Below are positions 16,025 to 24,459 of a stretch of DNA of 35,858 nt, one piece after another; within the stretch, counting starts at the first letter, position 1; every line of letters begins with the position of its first letter. The notes beneath the pieces were generated by a model. That model saw nothing but the letters and a program-made list of their open reading frames with translations. It was not told the origin of the DNA and did not search any database. Source of the DNA: an uncultured Lachnospiraceae bacterium (GTDB lineage: Bacteria > Bacillota > Clostridia > Lachnospirales > Lachnospiraceae); assembly GCA_947178125.1 (NCBI GenBank), contig CAMWXB010000043.1:1-35858 (forward strand). Direction: 5' to 3'. The position numbers and the translations under genes were made by a program.

Positions 16025-16053
16025 ATTATATTCACATTATAGAAAAATGTCAA
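16025..16053 (-). promoter_or_regulatory. Consensus sigma-A promoter of padR operon
   Basis: On the minus strand TTGACA (16048-16053) and TATAAT (16025-16030) are both perfect and exactly 17 bases apart. Such a strong promoter needs a repressor, which fits the adjoining palindrome and the PadR gene it drives. Confidence 0.9.
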
Positions 16054-16080
16054 TTCATTTCCGCAAATAGAAACGGTAAT

Positions 16081-16116
16081 GAAAATATAAACGGCAGAGC
16101 CATTCCGCCCTGCCGT
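16081..16116 (-). terminator. Terminator after the sigma/anti-sigma operon
   Basis: On the minus strand ACGGCAG (16110-16116) pairs with CTGCCGT (16091-16097), with a G+C-rich 12-base loop, followed by a TTATATTTTC tract (16081-16090). It sits 14 bases past the anti-sigma-like stop. The T tract is imperfect. Confidence 0.65.
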
Positions 16117-16129
16117 CTTCCTTTCCTTC

Positions 16130-16762
16130 TTATTCTTCCCACAATCCCGACACAAGTCTTACGCCGTCCAACTCTCCGATACGGGCTTTTATCTCCTCCG
16201 CATCCGTATCCAGCGAAATACCTACCCGGAAATTCGCGGAATCCGCCAGCGGATTCTCCTCAAAACTTTCCATAAGTTCCGGCGTAAGATACTCTTCACC
16301 GAATGTCTTCCACGCAGTATCGGAATCTATATAACGACAGGATACAACGCCTTCCATCTGCAGAAGCTCCTTCTCGATCTCAAGCCGCTGCTCCATCGTA
16401 ATACCTTTCTCAAAAAAGACGTTCAGATGCCCGTTCACATAGGCGGCATATGCGGTCATGCTGACCGTTGCCAGAATGAGCAGCATACAAACTGCCGCCG
16501 GAACGAGTCTGGCATTCTGCATCCAGCTAAGCGCTTTGTTTCCCGTACTCCGGCGCTTTTCCGTCTGGGAATCTTTTACCTGCTCCAGGATGGATTCCTT
16601 TCTCTGCTGCGGTAAAGTAATACCCCGCACAAGCGCTTTCCATCCGTCCTGCTCCAGTCGTCCTTCCATACATTTATCCCCGTCTGCCTGCTCTAACAGG
16701 CTCTCATCTTCCATCATTGAAAATGCTCTTCTTTCAGCTTTTTCTCTATTCCCGATTCCCAT
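16130..16762 (-). CDS. Anti-sigma-like membrane protein with FtsX-type outer domain
   Basis: The 210-residue protein starts at 16762, with a GGAGG site lying inside the sigma gene's last codons. Residues 1-80 are cytoplasmic, helical and charged, suiting a sigma-binding segment, although no zinc-finger motif is present. One span follows at about 85-107. The outer part (111-207) resembles the extracellular domain of the division protein FtsX: 'QMEGVVSCRYIDSDTAWKTF', then 'ELMESFEENPLADSANFRVGI', then a closing 'LDGVRLVSGL', matching the family's 'lpgV..v.yv.keeA...f' and 'eNPLPdsf.v' pattern. In FtsX this domain contacts cell-wall hydrolases. The gene is two bases from the sigma gene. I infer that it holds the sigma factor and senses the envelope; an ordinary FtsX is ruled out because the permease spans are absent. 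Confidence 0.82.
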   Translation of the reverse strand: MGIGNREKAERRAFSMMEDESLLEQADGDKCMEGRLEQDGWKALVRGITLPQQRKESILEQVKDSQTEKRRSTGNKALSWMQNARLVPAAVCMLLILATVSMTAYAAYVNGHLNVFFEKGITMEQRLEIEKELLQMEGVVSCRYIDSDTAWKTFGEEYLTPELMESFEENPLADSANFRVGISLDTDAEEIKARIGELDGVRLVSGLWEE

Positions 16763-16764
16763 TC

Positions 16765-17235
16765 CTATGTTTCCTCCATTCTTTTTTTCAGAGCCGCTTT
16801 GGCCCGCTGCATTCTCTTTTTCACCGCATTTTCCGAAACAGCGAGTATGCCCGCGATTTCCCGCAGGGAATAGCCTTCCACATAATGCAGCAGGAGCACG
16901 CTCCTCCATTTGGGCGGAAGCGCCGCTATCTCTGTAAAAAGCTCCCGGCTTTCCGCATCCGCCGTATCATCATATTCCACATCGAGTTCTTCCAGGCGCA
17001 GATATTGGTGCCTGCGCCGGAACCGGAGCATATCCTTACAGAAATTCATCGTCACACGAAGCATCCATGCCTTTTCATGTTCGCTGTCATGAAAACAGGG
17101 CGCTTTCCGCATATAGGTCAGCATGACTTCCTGTAAAACGTCCTGTACATCCTGCGGTTCCCCCAGCAGCATCATGCCGGTCCGATAGAGTAAATCGCCG
17201 TATGTGTCTATGACCTCTTCTATCTTTCGTTCCAT
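16765..17235 (-). CDS. ECF-type RNA polymerase sigma factor
   Basis: The 156-residue protein has sigma region 2 (about 8-70, with 'PQDVQDVLQEVMLTYMRK' and 'KAWMLRVTMNFCKDMLR') and region 4 (about 100-150, with 'LPPKWRSVLLLHYVEGYSLREIAGILAVSENAVKKRMQRAKAALKKRM'). Both ends are intact. The ATG at 17235 follows AAAGGAG by about six bases; a longer open reading to 17349 crosses the promoter and is not used. It directs transcription of a small regulon, probably including its own operon through the site at 17284-17309. The next gene encodes its likely membrane inhibitor. Confidence 0.94.
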   Translation of the reverse strand: MERKIEEVIDTYGDLLYRTGMMLLGEPQDVQDVLQEVMLTYMRKAPCFHDSEHEKAWMLRVTMNFCKDMLRFRRRHQYLRLEELDVEYDDTADAESRELFTEIAALPPKWRSVLLLHYVEGYSLREIAGILAVSENAVKKRMQRAKAALKKRMEET

Positions 17236-17283
17236 ACCGCTCCTTTCCAGAACAGCCGCGCGCTTTGCCCGTTCTACTATATA

Positions 17284-17309
17284 CACGTTTGAGGGATGGG
17301 AAAGGTGAC
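17284..17309 (-). promoter_or_regulatory. Candidate ECF autoregulatory promoter
   Basis: On the minus strand GTCACC (17304-17309) and CGTG (17284-17287) are 16 bases apart, about 50 bases before the sigma start. This has the spacing and the CACCTTT...CGT form of ECF promoters related to the SigW type (TGAAAC-N16-CGTA). A second weaker candidate, TGAAAC-N16-CTA, lies slightly upstream near 17330-17355. Confidence 0.5.
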
Positions 17310-17363
17310 TTTCTTTCCGGATTTTTTTCCCGCCTAGAACAAAAAACATTAGCGTTTCAGGGC

Positions 17364-17400
17364 AAAAACTGAGCCGGGAACCTGATTTGAGATTCCCGGC
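17364..17400 (-). terminator. Terminator of the alpha-hydroxy-acid oxidoreductase gene
   Basis: On the minus strand GCCGGGAA (17393-17400) pairs perfectly with TTCCCGGC (17373-17380), loop of 12 bases, and is followed by GTTTTTG (17363-17368 region). It lies 85 bases past the gene's stop and separates it from the sigma operon. Confidence 0.85.
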
Positions 17401-17484
17401 CTGCGGTCTTGTTCATACAACGCCTTATCCTTGCCAGCTGTCCATAAAACTTTGATGCCTGTCCGTATTCATCTTCTGCGCCTC

Positions 17485-18504
17485 CTACTGCCTTATCATC
17501 TCTCTTGTTATCTCCGCCAGACTTCCGGCGCCGCACATCGACATGGTATCGCACAGCTCTCCTGCCAGCTTTTCGATATAGACTTTGACGCCTTCAGCGC
17601 CGCCGCCGTAAAGCGCCGTGACGAAGGGCCTGCAGATCAGCACGCCGTCTGCTCCCATTGCCAGGGCTTTGAAAATATCCGTACCGTTCCGGATGCCGCC
17701 GTCCACCAGAACCTTCATGGAACTTCCCTGCAGCGCATCGACGATTTCGGAAAGCACCTCCGCGGTCGCCGGGCACTGGTCAAGAACGCGCCCGCCATGG
17801 TTGCTGACAACGATCGCTGCCGCCCCGGCTTCCTGTGCCTTCAATGCACCCTTCACGGTCATAATGCCTTTTACGATAAAGGGAACTTCCGCCATCCGCA
17901 CAATTTCTTTTAACTCTTCCACAGTCTTGCTGCCCGCAGGCGGTGTCATATTTTTCAGAAAAGGCAGTCCCGCCGCGTCGATATCCATCGCTAGCGCAAA
18001 ACAGCCCGCATCCTTGCAAAGCTTCATTTTTTCCCGAATCGTCTCCATGTTCCACGGTTTGATGGTCGGAATCCCCTGTCCTTTCACTTCCGCGACCGCT
18101 TTTGCCGCCTGTATCACGACTTCCGGGTTCGTGCCGTCTCCCGTAAACGCCGCGATGCCGTTTTCCACACAGCTTCGCAGCATCATGTCATTGTAGCTCA
18201 AATCATTGTATTTTTCTCCATAATGCAGATTGACAGCCCCCACCGGAGCCGCAAAAAAAGGATAACGGAAAGTCCTTCCAAATAAAACGAGTGACGTATC
18301 CGGCGTTTTATTCTCGCAGATATTATCCATGTTGACGCGGATTTCCTGCCATTTATCGAAATTTCTTATCGCCGTATCCCCCATACCTTTTGCCCCCGGT
18401 CCGGGCATCTGGTTCTTACACGCTCTGCCGTTACATACCGGACAGGCTTTACAATATGCACCGATACATCCTCTTGCATTCTCCAAAATTTCCTGATATG
18501 TCAT
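17485..18504 (-). CDS. FMN-dependent alpha-hydroxy-acid oxidoreductase
   Basis: The 339-residue enzyme has the TIM-barrel fold that oxidises 2-hydroxy acids such as lactate with FMN. Seen are the flavin lysine K213 (FIVKGI), the catalytic H236 and substrate-binding R239 in SNHGGRVLD, and the phosphate-binding DGGIRNGTDIFKALAMGADGV (268-288). The N-terminus is unusual for classical lactate oxidase: five cysteines (13, 18, 21, 24, 29) in 'GCIGAYCKACPVCNGRAC', seen in clostridial homologues, which may bind metal or an Fe-S cluster. In an anaerobe the electron acceptor is unlikely to be oxygen. The ATG at 18504 follows GGGAGGG. It has its own promoter (18543-18571) and terminator, so it is probably monocistronic. 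Confidence 0.92.
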   Translation of the reverse strand: MTYQEILENARGCIGAYCKACPVCNGRACKNQMPGPGAKGMGDTAIRNFDKWQEIRVNMDNICENKTPDTSLVLFGRTFRYPFFAAPVGAVNLHYGEKYNDLSYNDMMLRSCVENGIAAFTGDGTNPEVVIQAAKAVAEVKGQGIPTIKPWNMETIREKMKLCKDAGCFALAMDIDAAGLPFLKNMTPPAGSKTVEELKEIVRMAEVPFIVKGIMTVKGALKAQEAGAAAIVVSNHGGRVLDQCPATAEVLSEIVDALQGSSMKVLVDGGIRNGTDIFKALAMGADGVLICRPFVTALYGGGAEGVKVYIEKLAGELCDTMSMCGAGSLAEITREMIRQ

Positions 18505-18542
18505 TCCTGTTCCCTCCCGCTTATCGCAAACTCTCTTGTTCC

Positions 18543-18571
18543 AGTTTACAATCCGGGAGCGGAAACGTCAA
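18543..18571 (-). promoter_or_regulatory. Sigma-A promoter of the oxidoreductase gene
   Basis: On the minus strand TTGACG (18566-18571) and TAAACT (18543-18548) are 17 bases apart and sit about 40 bases upstream of the start codon, between this gene and the end of the Na/Pi cotransporter gene. Confidence 0.6.
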
Positions 18572-18575
18572 TGTT

Positions 18576-20348
18576 CTACGGCAAAACATATTTTCCCTTG
18601 AAAGTGTGGTACAGCATTTTCTGTTCCTCCGTTCCACTCTCACGGGCTGTGCTCATATAATCATGGATTTCAAGGGATTCCGCCTGCACTTCTATGACGC
18701 TCGCCGCAATATGAGAACAATGCGCTGCAATCCTTTCACAACCCGTCACGATATCCGCAAGCAGAAATCCCATTTCAATCGTACATTTTCCTTTCCGAAG
18801 CCTTTTGATATGGCGTGTTCTCACTTCCGCTCCCAGTTCCGTAATGACCTGCAGCAGGGGCTGTATTTCAAAAGCCGGCCCGGCATCCTCCCTGTCAAAG
18901 ACCTCCAGCGTGATTTCCATCATGTTCGCCACCGCTCTTGCAAAAATGTCCAGTTCCACAAGCGCCTTATTGGAAAATTTCTTCTCCTTGTCCCATAATT
19001 CCCGGTAAGCCTCCACAATGCCCGCGGCATGGTCTGAAATCCGTTCAAAATCACCGATACATTCCAGAAAGAGCATGAGCGTCCGACTGTCTTTTTCCGA
19101 CAGCCTCTGTCCGCTCAGTTTTAGCAGATAGGTGCCGATCATGTCCTCATATCGGTCAATATCCTCTTCCATCCGGCCAATTTCCGCTGCTTTCTCCGCA
19201 TCGAACCGGTATAGTAAATCGAGTGTACGCGCATAAGATTCTTTTGCCGCGACAGCCATATGGGACATCACCCTTCTGCATTGTTCCATTGCAAGCGCAG
19301 GCTTCTCCAAAAAACGACTGTCCAATATTTTAGCATCCGCCTCCACATGGCGGATTCTGACAGTTTCCGAATCCCTTTTTCTGATTGTCAGATATGCAAG
19401 TTTTTCCAGTCCGTCTGCAAAAGGCAGCAACAGACATGCCGCAAAAATATTGAAGACGCTGTGCACGACGGCGATTCCGTACGCCTCCGCCGGCTGTTCC
19501 ATAAAAGAAAACCCCACCACCATATGCAGTCCGTAAAAAAGCGTCATAAAAGCCGCCGTTCCGATCAGATTAAAATACAAATGTACGGCCGCCGCCCTTT
19601 TGGCATTCGGAGAAGCGCCGACAGAAGAAAGCAGCGCCGTAACACATGTTCCGATGTTCTGTCCCATAATGATTGGAACGGCGCTCCCATAGGATATCGC
19701 CCCGGCGGCGCACAATGCCTGCAAAATACCGATAGAAGCCGAGGAACTTTGCAGCAGCGCGGTCAAAAAGACCCCCGCCAAAAGTCCTGGCAGTGGACTG
19801 GAAAACAGCGCAAATAAATTCCTGACTTCCGGCACTTCCGCCAACGGCTTCACCGCATCCGACATCGTTTCCATGCCGAACATCAAGACTGCAAAGCCGA
19901 TGAAAATCTGCGCAGCGTTTTTCTTTTTCCCTTTTGCGGAAAAAAGCAGAAATACAACACCAATCATCGCCAATATGGGGGCAAAGGAAGACGGTTTCAG
20001 GAGACTAATCCAGAAATTGCTGCTCTCAATTCCTGAAAGACTCAATATCCAGGAAGTGACTGTCGTTCCAATATTGGCCCCCATGATGACGCCGATTGCC
20101 TGAGACAGTTTCATGATGCCGGAATTCACAAATCCGACCACCATGACCGTTGCCGCTGAGGAGGATTGAATCACCGCCGTCACAGCCGCCCCGAACAGAA
20201 CGGCTTTCAGCCGATTGGAAGTCAGTTTTTCCAAAATCTGCTCCATACGGCCGCCGGAAGCTTTCGATAGACCATCCCCAAGCACCTGCATCCCATATAA
20301 AAACAATGCCAGTCCGCCGATCATCGTCAGTATGTCAAAAAAATCCAT
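18576..20348 (-). CDS. Na/Pi cotransporter family protein with PhoU domain
   Basis: The 590-residue protein has two inverted membrane repeats, each with the phosphate-transporter motif QSSSA (starting at Q61 and Q200) and paired 'GANIGTTVTSW' (90-100) and 'GQNIGTCVTALLS' segments. A long cytoplasmic helical tail (about 340-565) with two PhoU-like bundles follows. Such NptA/YjbB-type proteins move phosphate with sodium; the PhoU tail probably gates transport by phosphate status. The ATG at 20348 has a GGAGG site seven bases upstream. A perfect 10-base tandem repeat lies 36 bases before the start and may be part of its control region. The proximity of a polyphosphate polymerase in the same window is suggestive but they are far apart. 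Confidence 0.95.
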   Translation of the reverse strand: MDFFDILTMIGGLALFLYGMQVLGDGLSKASGGRMEQILEKLTSNRLKAVLFGAAVTAVIQSSSAATVMVVGFVNSGIMKLSQAIGVIMGANIGTTVTSWILSLSGIESSNFWISLLKPSSFAPILAMIGVVFLLFSAKGKKKNAAQIFIGFAVLMFGMETMSDAVKPLAEVPEVRNLFALFSSPLPGLLAGVFLTALLQSSSASIGILQALCAAGAISYGSAVPIIMGQNIGTCVTALLSSVGASPNAKRAAAVHLYFNLIGTAAFMTLFYGLHMVVGFSFMEQPAEAYGIAVVHSVFNIFAACLLLPFADGLEKLAYLTIRKRDSETVRIRHVEADAKILDSRFLEKPALAMEQCRRVMSHMAVAAKESYARTLDLLYRFDAEKAAEIGRMEEDIDRYEDMIGTYLLKLSGQRLSEKDSRTLMLFLECIGDFERISDHAAGIVEAYRELWDKEKKFSNKALVELDIFARAVANMMEITLEVFDREDAGPAFEIQPLLQVITELGAEVRTRHIKRLRKGKCTIEMGFLLADIVTGCERIAAHCSHIAASVIEVQAESLEIHDYMSTARESGTEEQKMLYHTFKGKYVLP

Positions 20349-20383
20349 CTCTTGCCTCCATACTTTCGCGCATTACATCCTTA

Positions 20384-20403
20384 ATTGCGCATCATTGCGC
20401 ATC
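20384..20403. repeat. Tandem 10-base repeat upstream of the Na/Pi gene
   Basis: ATTGCGCATC occurs twice head to tail (20384-20393 and 20394-20403), each with the palindromic core TGCGCA, and a related CGCGCATTACATCC lies at 20368-20381. A 10-base period puts the copies on one face of the helix, as for a protein-binding site. Confidence 0.6.
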
Positions 20404-20761
20404 CTTATCATGAATTACGATCTTTCTGTCTTTCCGTTTCTTCTCGAATGCTATTCTCTCATGAATATGATTTGAAATTATCGCCGTTTTATCCATACAT
20501 CCATTATTTTACGATTTTTTCATTAATTAAACGTTTAAGTTTTCTTATACGCTCATAGAAATTTCTCTTTTTTCATAAAAAGAAACTTCCCTTTTATAAG
20601 TCAATATGCTGTATTTTATCCCTGTATTTTTGTGTATTTTTATCAAATTTTGGTTTTCTGTACAATTATGACTAGGATTATGTTGCAATTCATGCTATGA
20701 TTACTAAAACGATTAAGTAACAATAGAGATGGATTACTGTGAGAAAGGCATGGTTATTTTT
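20404..20761. other. A+T-rich divergent intergenic region
   Basis: The gap between the Na/Pi gene (minus) and the chemoreceptor (plus) has no gene. It contains the palindrome TTAAACGTTTAA at 20527-20538 and a weak promoter-like pair TTGGTT/TAGGAT with 17-base spacing near 20651-20679. I saw no clear sigma-D (flagellar) promoter and no riboswitch fold. Confidence 0.5.
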
Positions 20762-22864
20762 ATGGCAAAACAAAAGAAAACAAAAACCGTCAGAAAGTTA
20801 TCTTCCATTCAGACAAAAATTGCATCTGTTCTTATCCTGTTCACAACGATTGCAGTCCTTATCGCAGTCCTTGTAAACTACCGTTATCTGACCAGTATTT
20901 CCAGAGAAACGCTCGTCTCCTATACGGAAAATTCCCTCACAGAAATTGTGCAGGCACAGGGAAATTATATCGATGAGTCTATTCAAAAATATAATGCGAC
21001 GATGACCTATTTGAACGGCTCCGAAAACTTCTTTGTCTTTAACACGAATAAAGGCAATAAATATTCCAATGAGATTCATGCTTCCCTGAATAAATATATG
21101 AATGCAAATCCCACACATGAAAGCATCAGTTTCGTCTGCGCGGAAGACGGCATTCTGCACGCCAGCACGGATACTTCACTGGAGGAACAGTCTTATGCGG
21201 AAGAACCTTTTATCAAATATATTATGGAAAATAACGCTCCGGCACAGAGCGACATCTTTTTCGATGCTGCAAGCGGTGAACCGCTGATTTCCATCGGTGT
21301 GCCCCAGAGCAGCCACTTTGACCCCGACACCCTCTCCGGCGTCGTTTTCACCAACGTCAAAGTCTCTCTCTTTGCGGATACTTTGTCTAATATTCATGTA
21401 TTCAACAGTAATACCGCCGATAGCAGCGACTCCGGCTATGCTTTCCTGCTCGACAGCAACGGCAGCTATATTTACTCGCCTGACGAAGCGTTGGTCGGCA
21501 CCGCAGCCAATACGGAGATCATTAATACCCTGCTTACCCAGATTGATTCCGGCAGTTATGAAAATACCTCCCTTCTTTATGACGCTTCAAAAGACCAATA
21601 TCTGGCCTATCATGTGTCACCGTTGAATCACTGGATCCTCTGCATTGTCGTTGACCGCAGCGCAATTTTGAGCCCCATTGATGATATGCGGCAGAATGCG
21701 ATTTCCATCAGCTTTATCATATGCCTGATCATCATTGCTGTCTTTATGGTACTTGGCTTTATCTTCGCAAGCACCATTACGACACCGATCAAAATCGTAA
21801 CAAATGTCATCCGCAAGACTGCAGAACTCGATATTTCGCAGGATGATTCCTATCATCCGCTGTTGAAACATAAAGATGAAACGGGAGAAATGAGCCGCGC
21901 CGTGCAGAAAATGCGCCAGTCTTTCAGTAGCATGATGCGCGATATCTCTTCCACTTCCGAATCCATTAATGAAAGCGCCAACCGGCTGCATGAAATTGCC
22001 ACTACCGTAAATGACAATGCCAACAGCAACTCTGCAACGGCCGAACAGCTTTCCGCCAGCATGGAAAATACCGCGGTCAACACAGACTCCATCAGCAATG
22101 AAATAATGGAAGTCGAACAAAGTACTTCTGCCATCAACAGCAGAGCCGCAGAAGGCGTTACGCTGTCCGAAGAAATTCTGAACCGCGCAGAAAACCTGAA
22201 AGCGGATACGATCAGTGCGAGCGACCGGACAAGACAAATGTATCAAACCGTCAAGAATACTTCCGAAGAGGCAATCGAACACTCCCGCGCGGTTTCCAAG
22301 ATCAACGAACTCGCGGCAAATATCATGGACATTGCCAGCCAGACCTCTCTTCTGTCTCTCAACGCTTCTATCGAAGCCGCAAGAGCCGGCGAGCAAGGCC
22401 GCGGTTTCGCCGTCGTTGCAGATGAGATTGGCAAACTCGCCAACCAGTCTTCCCAGACAGTCACCGGCATCACACAGATTGTCGCAGAAGTCGTTACCGC
22501 TGTGGAAAAAATGGAAGCCAGCCTGACCTCCACGCTGAATTTTCTGGACGAGACTGTCCTCGCGGATTATAATAATTTCATGCAGGTAAGCGAACAGTAT
22601 TCCAATGACGCGCAATATGTCAACCACACGATGACCGATATTAATAACTCAATTGACGCGCTGAATCAGACGATGCTCAAGATTGCAGATGCAATCAGCC
22701 TGATCAACGGTTCCATCTCCGAGACCGTCTCCGGCGTCACGAATGTCGTAGAAAACAACGCGAATATCGTTGCATTGACCGAAGATACCTACCGCATGGT
22801 GGAAAAGACACTTACCTATACGAATACGTTGAAGGAAATTGTGGATTGTTTTGTGCTGAGTTAG
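20762..22864 (+). CDS. Methyl-accepting chemotaxis protein with Cache domain
   Basis: The 700-residue receptor has a first span at about 20-39 and a large outer domain to about 310 with the pattern of a double Cache sensor ('[20 protein letters not shown]', '[25 protein letters not shown]', '[29 protein letters not shown]'). A second span (313-336) is followed by a HAMP linker and a signalling domain whose tip, '[39 protein letters not shown]', is at about 526-564. It would sense small solutes outside the cell and drive CheA. No C-terminal methylase-tethering peptide is present. The start is uncertain: ATGs at 20729, 20750 and 20762 are in frame; the last gives the usual basic N-terminus ([12 protein letters not shown]). 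It stands alone on its strand. Confidence 0.95.
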   Translation: MAKQKKTKTVRKLSSIQTKIASVLILFTTIAVLIAVLVNYRYLTSISRETLVSYTENSLTEIVQAQGNYIDESIQKYNATMTYLNGSENFFVFNTNKGNKYSNEIHASLNKYMNANPTHESISFVCAEDGILHASTDTSLEEQSYAEEPFIKYIMENNAPAQSDIFFDAASGEPLISIGVPQSSHFDPDTLSGVVFTNVKVSLFADTLSNIHVFNSNTADSSDSGYAFLLDSNGSYIYSPDEALVGTAANTEIINTLLTQIDSGSYENTSLLYDASKDQYLAYHVSPLNHWILCIVVDRSAILSPIDDMRQNAISISFIICLIIIAVFMVLGFIFASTITTPIKIVTNVIRKTAELDISQDDSYHPLLKHKDETGEMSRAVQKMRQSFSSMMRDISSTSESINESANRLHEIATTVNDNANSNSATAEQLSASMENTAVNTDSISNEIMEVEQSTSAINSRAAEGVTLSEEILNRAENLKADTISASDRTRQMYQTVKNTSEEAIEHSRAVSKINELAANIMDIASQTSLLSLNASIEAARAGEQGRGFAVVADEIGKLANQSSQTVTGITQIVAEVVTAVEKMEASLTSTLNFLDETVLADYNNFMQVSEQYSNDAQYVNHTMTDINNSIDALNQTMLKIADAISLINGSISETVSGVTNVVENNANIVALTEDTYRMVEKTLTYTNTLKEIVDCFVLS

Positions 22865-23109
22865 AATGAAGGCAAAAATAATTAAGAAGAAAATACATGA
22901 CCCAAAAGCTGTCGATGGAGTTCCTATGAAAAGATTTTTTTTGATTTTTTATGACAGGCACGAGTAAAATAATAGGCAACATCTTGAAAAGTCCTGAAGC
23001 AGCCAATAAAATCAATGGATTTCTAAACTGAAACGGCACTTACTACACCACTACTACACCATTTCTGAAAGCGCCTTGATGTGGCAGGAAATTAAAACTT
23101 AATGCTCCA
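22865..23109. other. A+T-rich gap after the chemoreceptor
   Basis: No convincing gene was found. Short readings on both strands lack ribosome sites and family features. A near-repeat of TACTACACC occurs at 23041-23049 and 23052-23060. Composition changes here from the G+C-moderate style of the preceding 22 kb to A+T-rich, so this is a likely left edge of inserted DNA. Confidence 0.5.
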
Positions 23110-23161
23110 AAACACTCAGAAAAACAATCGCAAAAAAATACGATTGATTTTCTGAGTGTTT
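23110..23161. repeat. 21-base inverted repeat overlapping a promoter
   Basis: Arms at 23110-23130 and 23141-23161 pair over 21 bases with one mismatch, around a 10-base A-rich loop. Outer ends read AAACACTCAGAAAA and TTTTCTGAGTGTTT. It lies directly upstream of the AlbA_2-type gene, and the right arm contains that gene's -35 box. It could be an operator, a stop for upstream transcripts, or the end of a mobile segment. Confidence 0.9.
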
Positions 23162-23172
23162 CTGTGTATAAT
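23144..23172 (+). promoter_or_regulatory. Sigma-A promoter of the AlbA_2 gene
   Basis: TTGATT (23144-23149) and TATAAT (23167-23172) are 17 bases apart, about 33 bases before the start codon. The -35 box lies inside the right arm of the hairpin, so structure or a bound protein could block it. Confidence 0.75.
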
Positions 23173-23205
23173 ATAAACAGTAAAATTGGAAAGGGAAAGC
23201 AGTGT

Positions 23206-24459
23206 ATGCGTGAAACAAGAACAATAGAGTTCAAAGAAATGATTACAAATACATTTTTAAAAACAGTAAGTGCCTTTTCGAATTACGATGGTGGAGAAAT
23301 ATTTTTTGGCATTGATGACAATGGTAATATCAAAGGGCTGTCGGATGTAAAACAAGCGTGTCTGGATATCGAAAATAAAATTAATGACAGCATTACTCCG
23401 CAGCCTGATTATACACTGGAATTGCAGAATAATGACAGAACGATAAAACTGACTGTAAAAAGCGGGCTTCAAAAGCCATATTTATATAAATCGAAGGCAT
23501 ATAAGCGAAATGATACTGCAACAATAGAGGCTGACACACTGGAACTGTCAAGACTGATTTTAGAAGGAAAAAATATCAGGTTTGAAGAATTGCCGTGTGA
23601 AGACCAAGAGCTAACTTTTAATACGCTATGTCAAAAATTAAAAGAATATATTCAAATTGAAACTTTTAATCAGGATACCTTGAAAACGCTGAACTTATAT
23701 AACAGTACCACCGGATATAATAATGCGGCTGGTATTTTGGCGGATAAGAATCATTTTCCGGGAATTGATATAGTGAGGTTCGGTGAGAACATCAATGTGA
23801 TTCATAAGAGAGCAACATTTGATAATATATCCGTTTTGGCAGGCTACGAAAAAGTATCAGAGGTATTCAAAGATTATTATCAATATGAGGAAATACAAGG
23901 AACTGAAAGGAAAAAGGCAGAAAAAATACCGGAGGCCGCGTTTAGAGAAGCAATCGCAAACGCATTGATTCATAGGGCGTGGGATGTGGAGTCACAGATA
24001 AAAGTTTCGATGTTTGACGACAGAATAGAAATTATTTCTCCGGGAGGACTGCCTTCCGGAATAACAGAAGATGAGTATTTATCGGGGAAACTTTCAGTCT
24101 TAAGAAATAGAAATCTTGCAAATGTATTTTACAGGCTGGGGTTTGTCGAAATATTCGGTACAGGAATTACACGGATAAAGCAGCTCTATGAAGAAGGATT
24201 GAAGCAGCCGGATTTTGAAGTGTCGGAAAATACAATTAAGATTGTACTTCCGGTTTTTGAGAAAAACCTGAATTTAACGGAAGACGAAAGAAAAATATAT
24301 AAAGTTTTAAGTAAAACAATGTTGAAATCCATTAGCGAAATTGCACCTTACGCCCCGTTTGGTAAATCAAAGACAACACAATTACTGAAAGAGATGGGTA
24401 AAAAAGGTGTTGTGAAAATTGAAGGCAGAGGAAGAGGTACTAAGTATGTGATAAGGTAA
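23206..24459 (+). CDS. AlbA_2 (Schlafen-like) ATP-binding regulator
   Basis: The 417-residue protein begins with an AlbA_2/Schlafen nucleic-acid-binding domain: 'RETRTIEFKEMI', 'VSAFSNYDGGEIFFGIDDNGNIKGL' and 'KPYLYKSKAYKRNDTATIEAD' (about 1-115). A GHKL-like domain follows, with 'PEAAFREAIANALIHRAW' and 'DDRIEIISPGGLPSGI', and the C-terminus is a winged helix ('YKVLSKTMLKSISEIAPYAPFGKSKTTQLLKEMGKKGVVKIEGRGRGTKYVI'). The family is common in accessory DNA and is usually annotated as an ATP-binding or transcriptional regulator; a defence or mobile-element role is possible. The ATG at 23206 follows GGAAAGGG; an upstream GTG at 23164 falls inside the promoter. Its stop codon is followed at once by a recombinase fragment. 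Confidence 0.92.
   Translation: MRETRTIEFKEMITNTFLKTVSAFSNYDGGEIFFGIDDNGNIKGLSDVKQACLDIENKINDSITPQPDYTLELQNNDRTIKLTVKSGLQKPYLYKSKAYKRNDTATIEADTLELSRLILEGKNIRFEELPCEDQELTFNTLCQKLKEYIQIETFNQDTLKTLNLYNSTTGYNNAAGILADKNHFPGIDIVRFGENINVIHKRATFDNISVLAGYEKVSEVFKDYYQYEEIQGTERKKAEKIPEAAFREAIANALIHRAWDVESQIKVSMFDDRIEIISPGGLPSGITEDEYLSGKLSVLRNRNLANVFYRLGFVEIFGTGITRIKQLYEEGLKQPDFEVSENTIKIVLPVFEKNLNLTEDERKIYKVLSKTMLKSISEIAPYAPFGKSKTTQLLKEMGKKGVVKIEGRGRGTKYVIR

Noticed and set aside
20404..20761. A riboswitch or flagellar sigma promoter before the chemoreceptor
   Set aside because: No conserved riboswitch core could be traced, and matches to TAAA-N15-GCCGATAA were poor.
21617..22627. A 336-codon open frame antisense to the chemoreceptor
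   Set aside because: Opposite frame of a highly conserved signalling domain; translation is rich in C, F and R with no family features.
22812..23039. Short hydrophobic minus-strand reading after the chemoreceptor
   Set aside because: No ribosome site, overlaps the end of the chemoreceptor gene and matches no known small protein.
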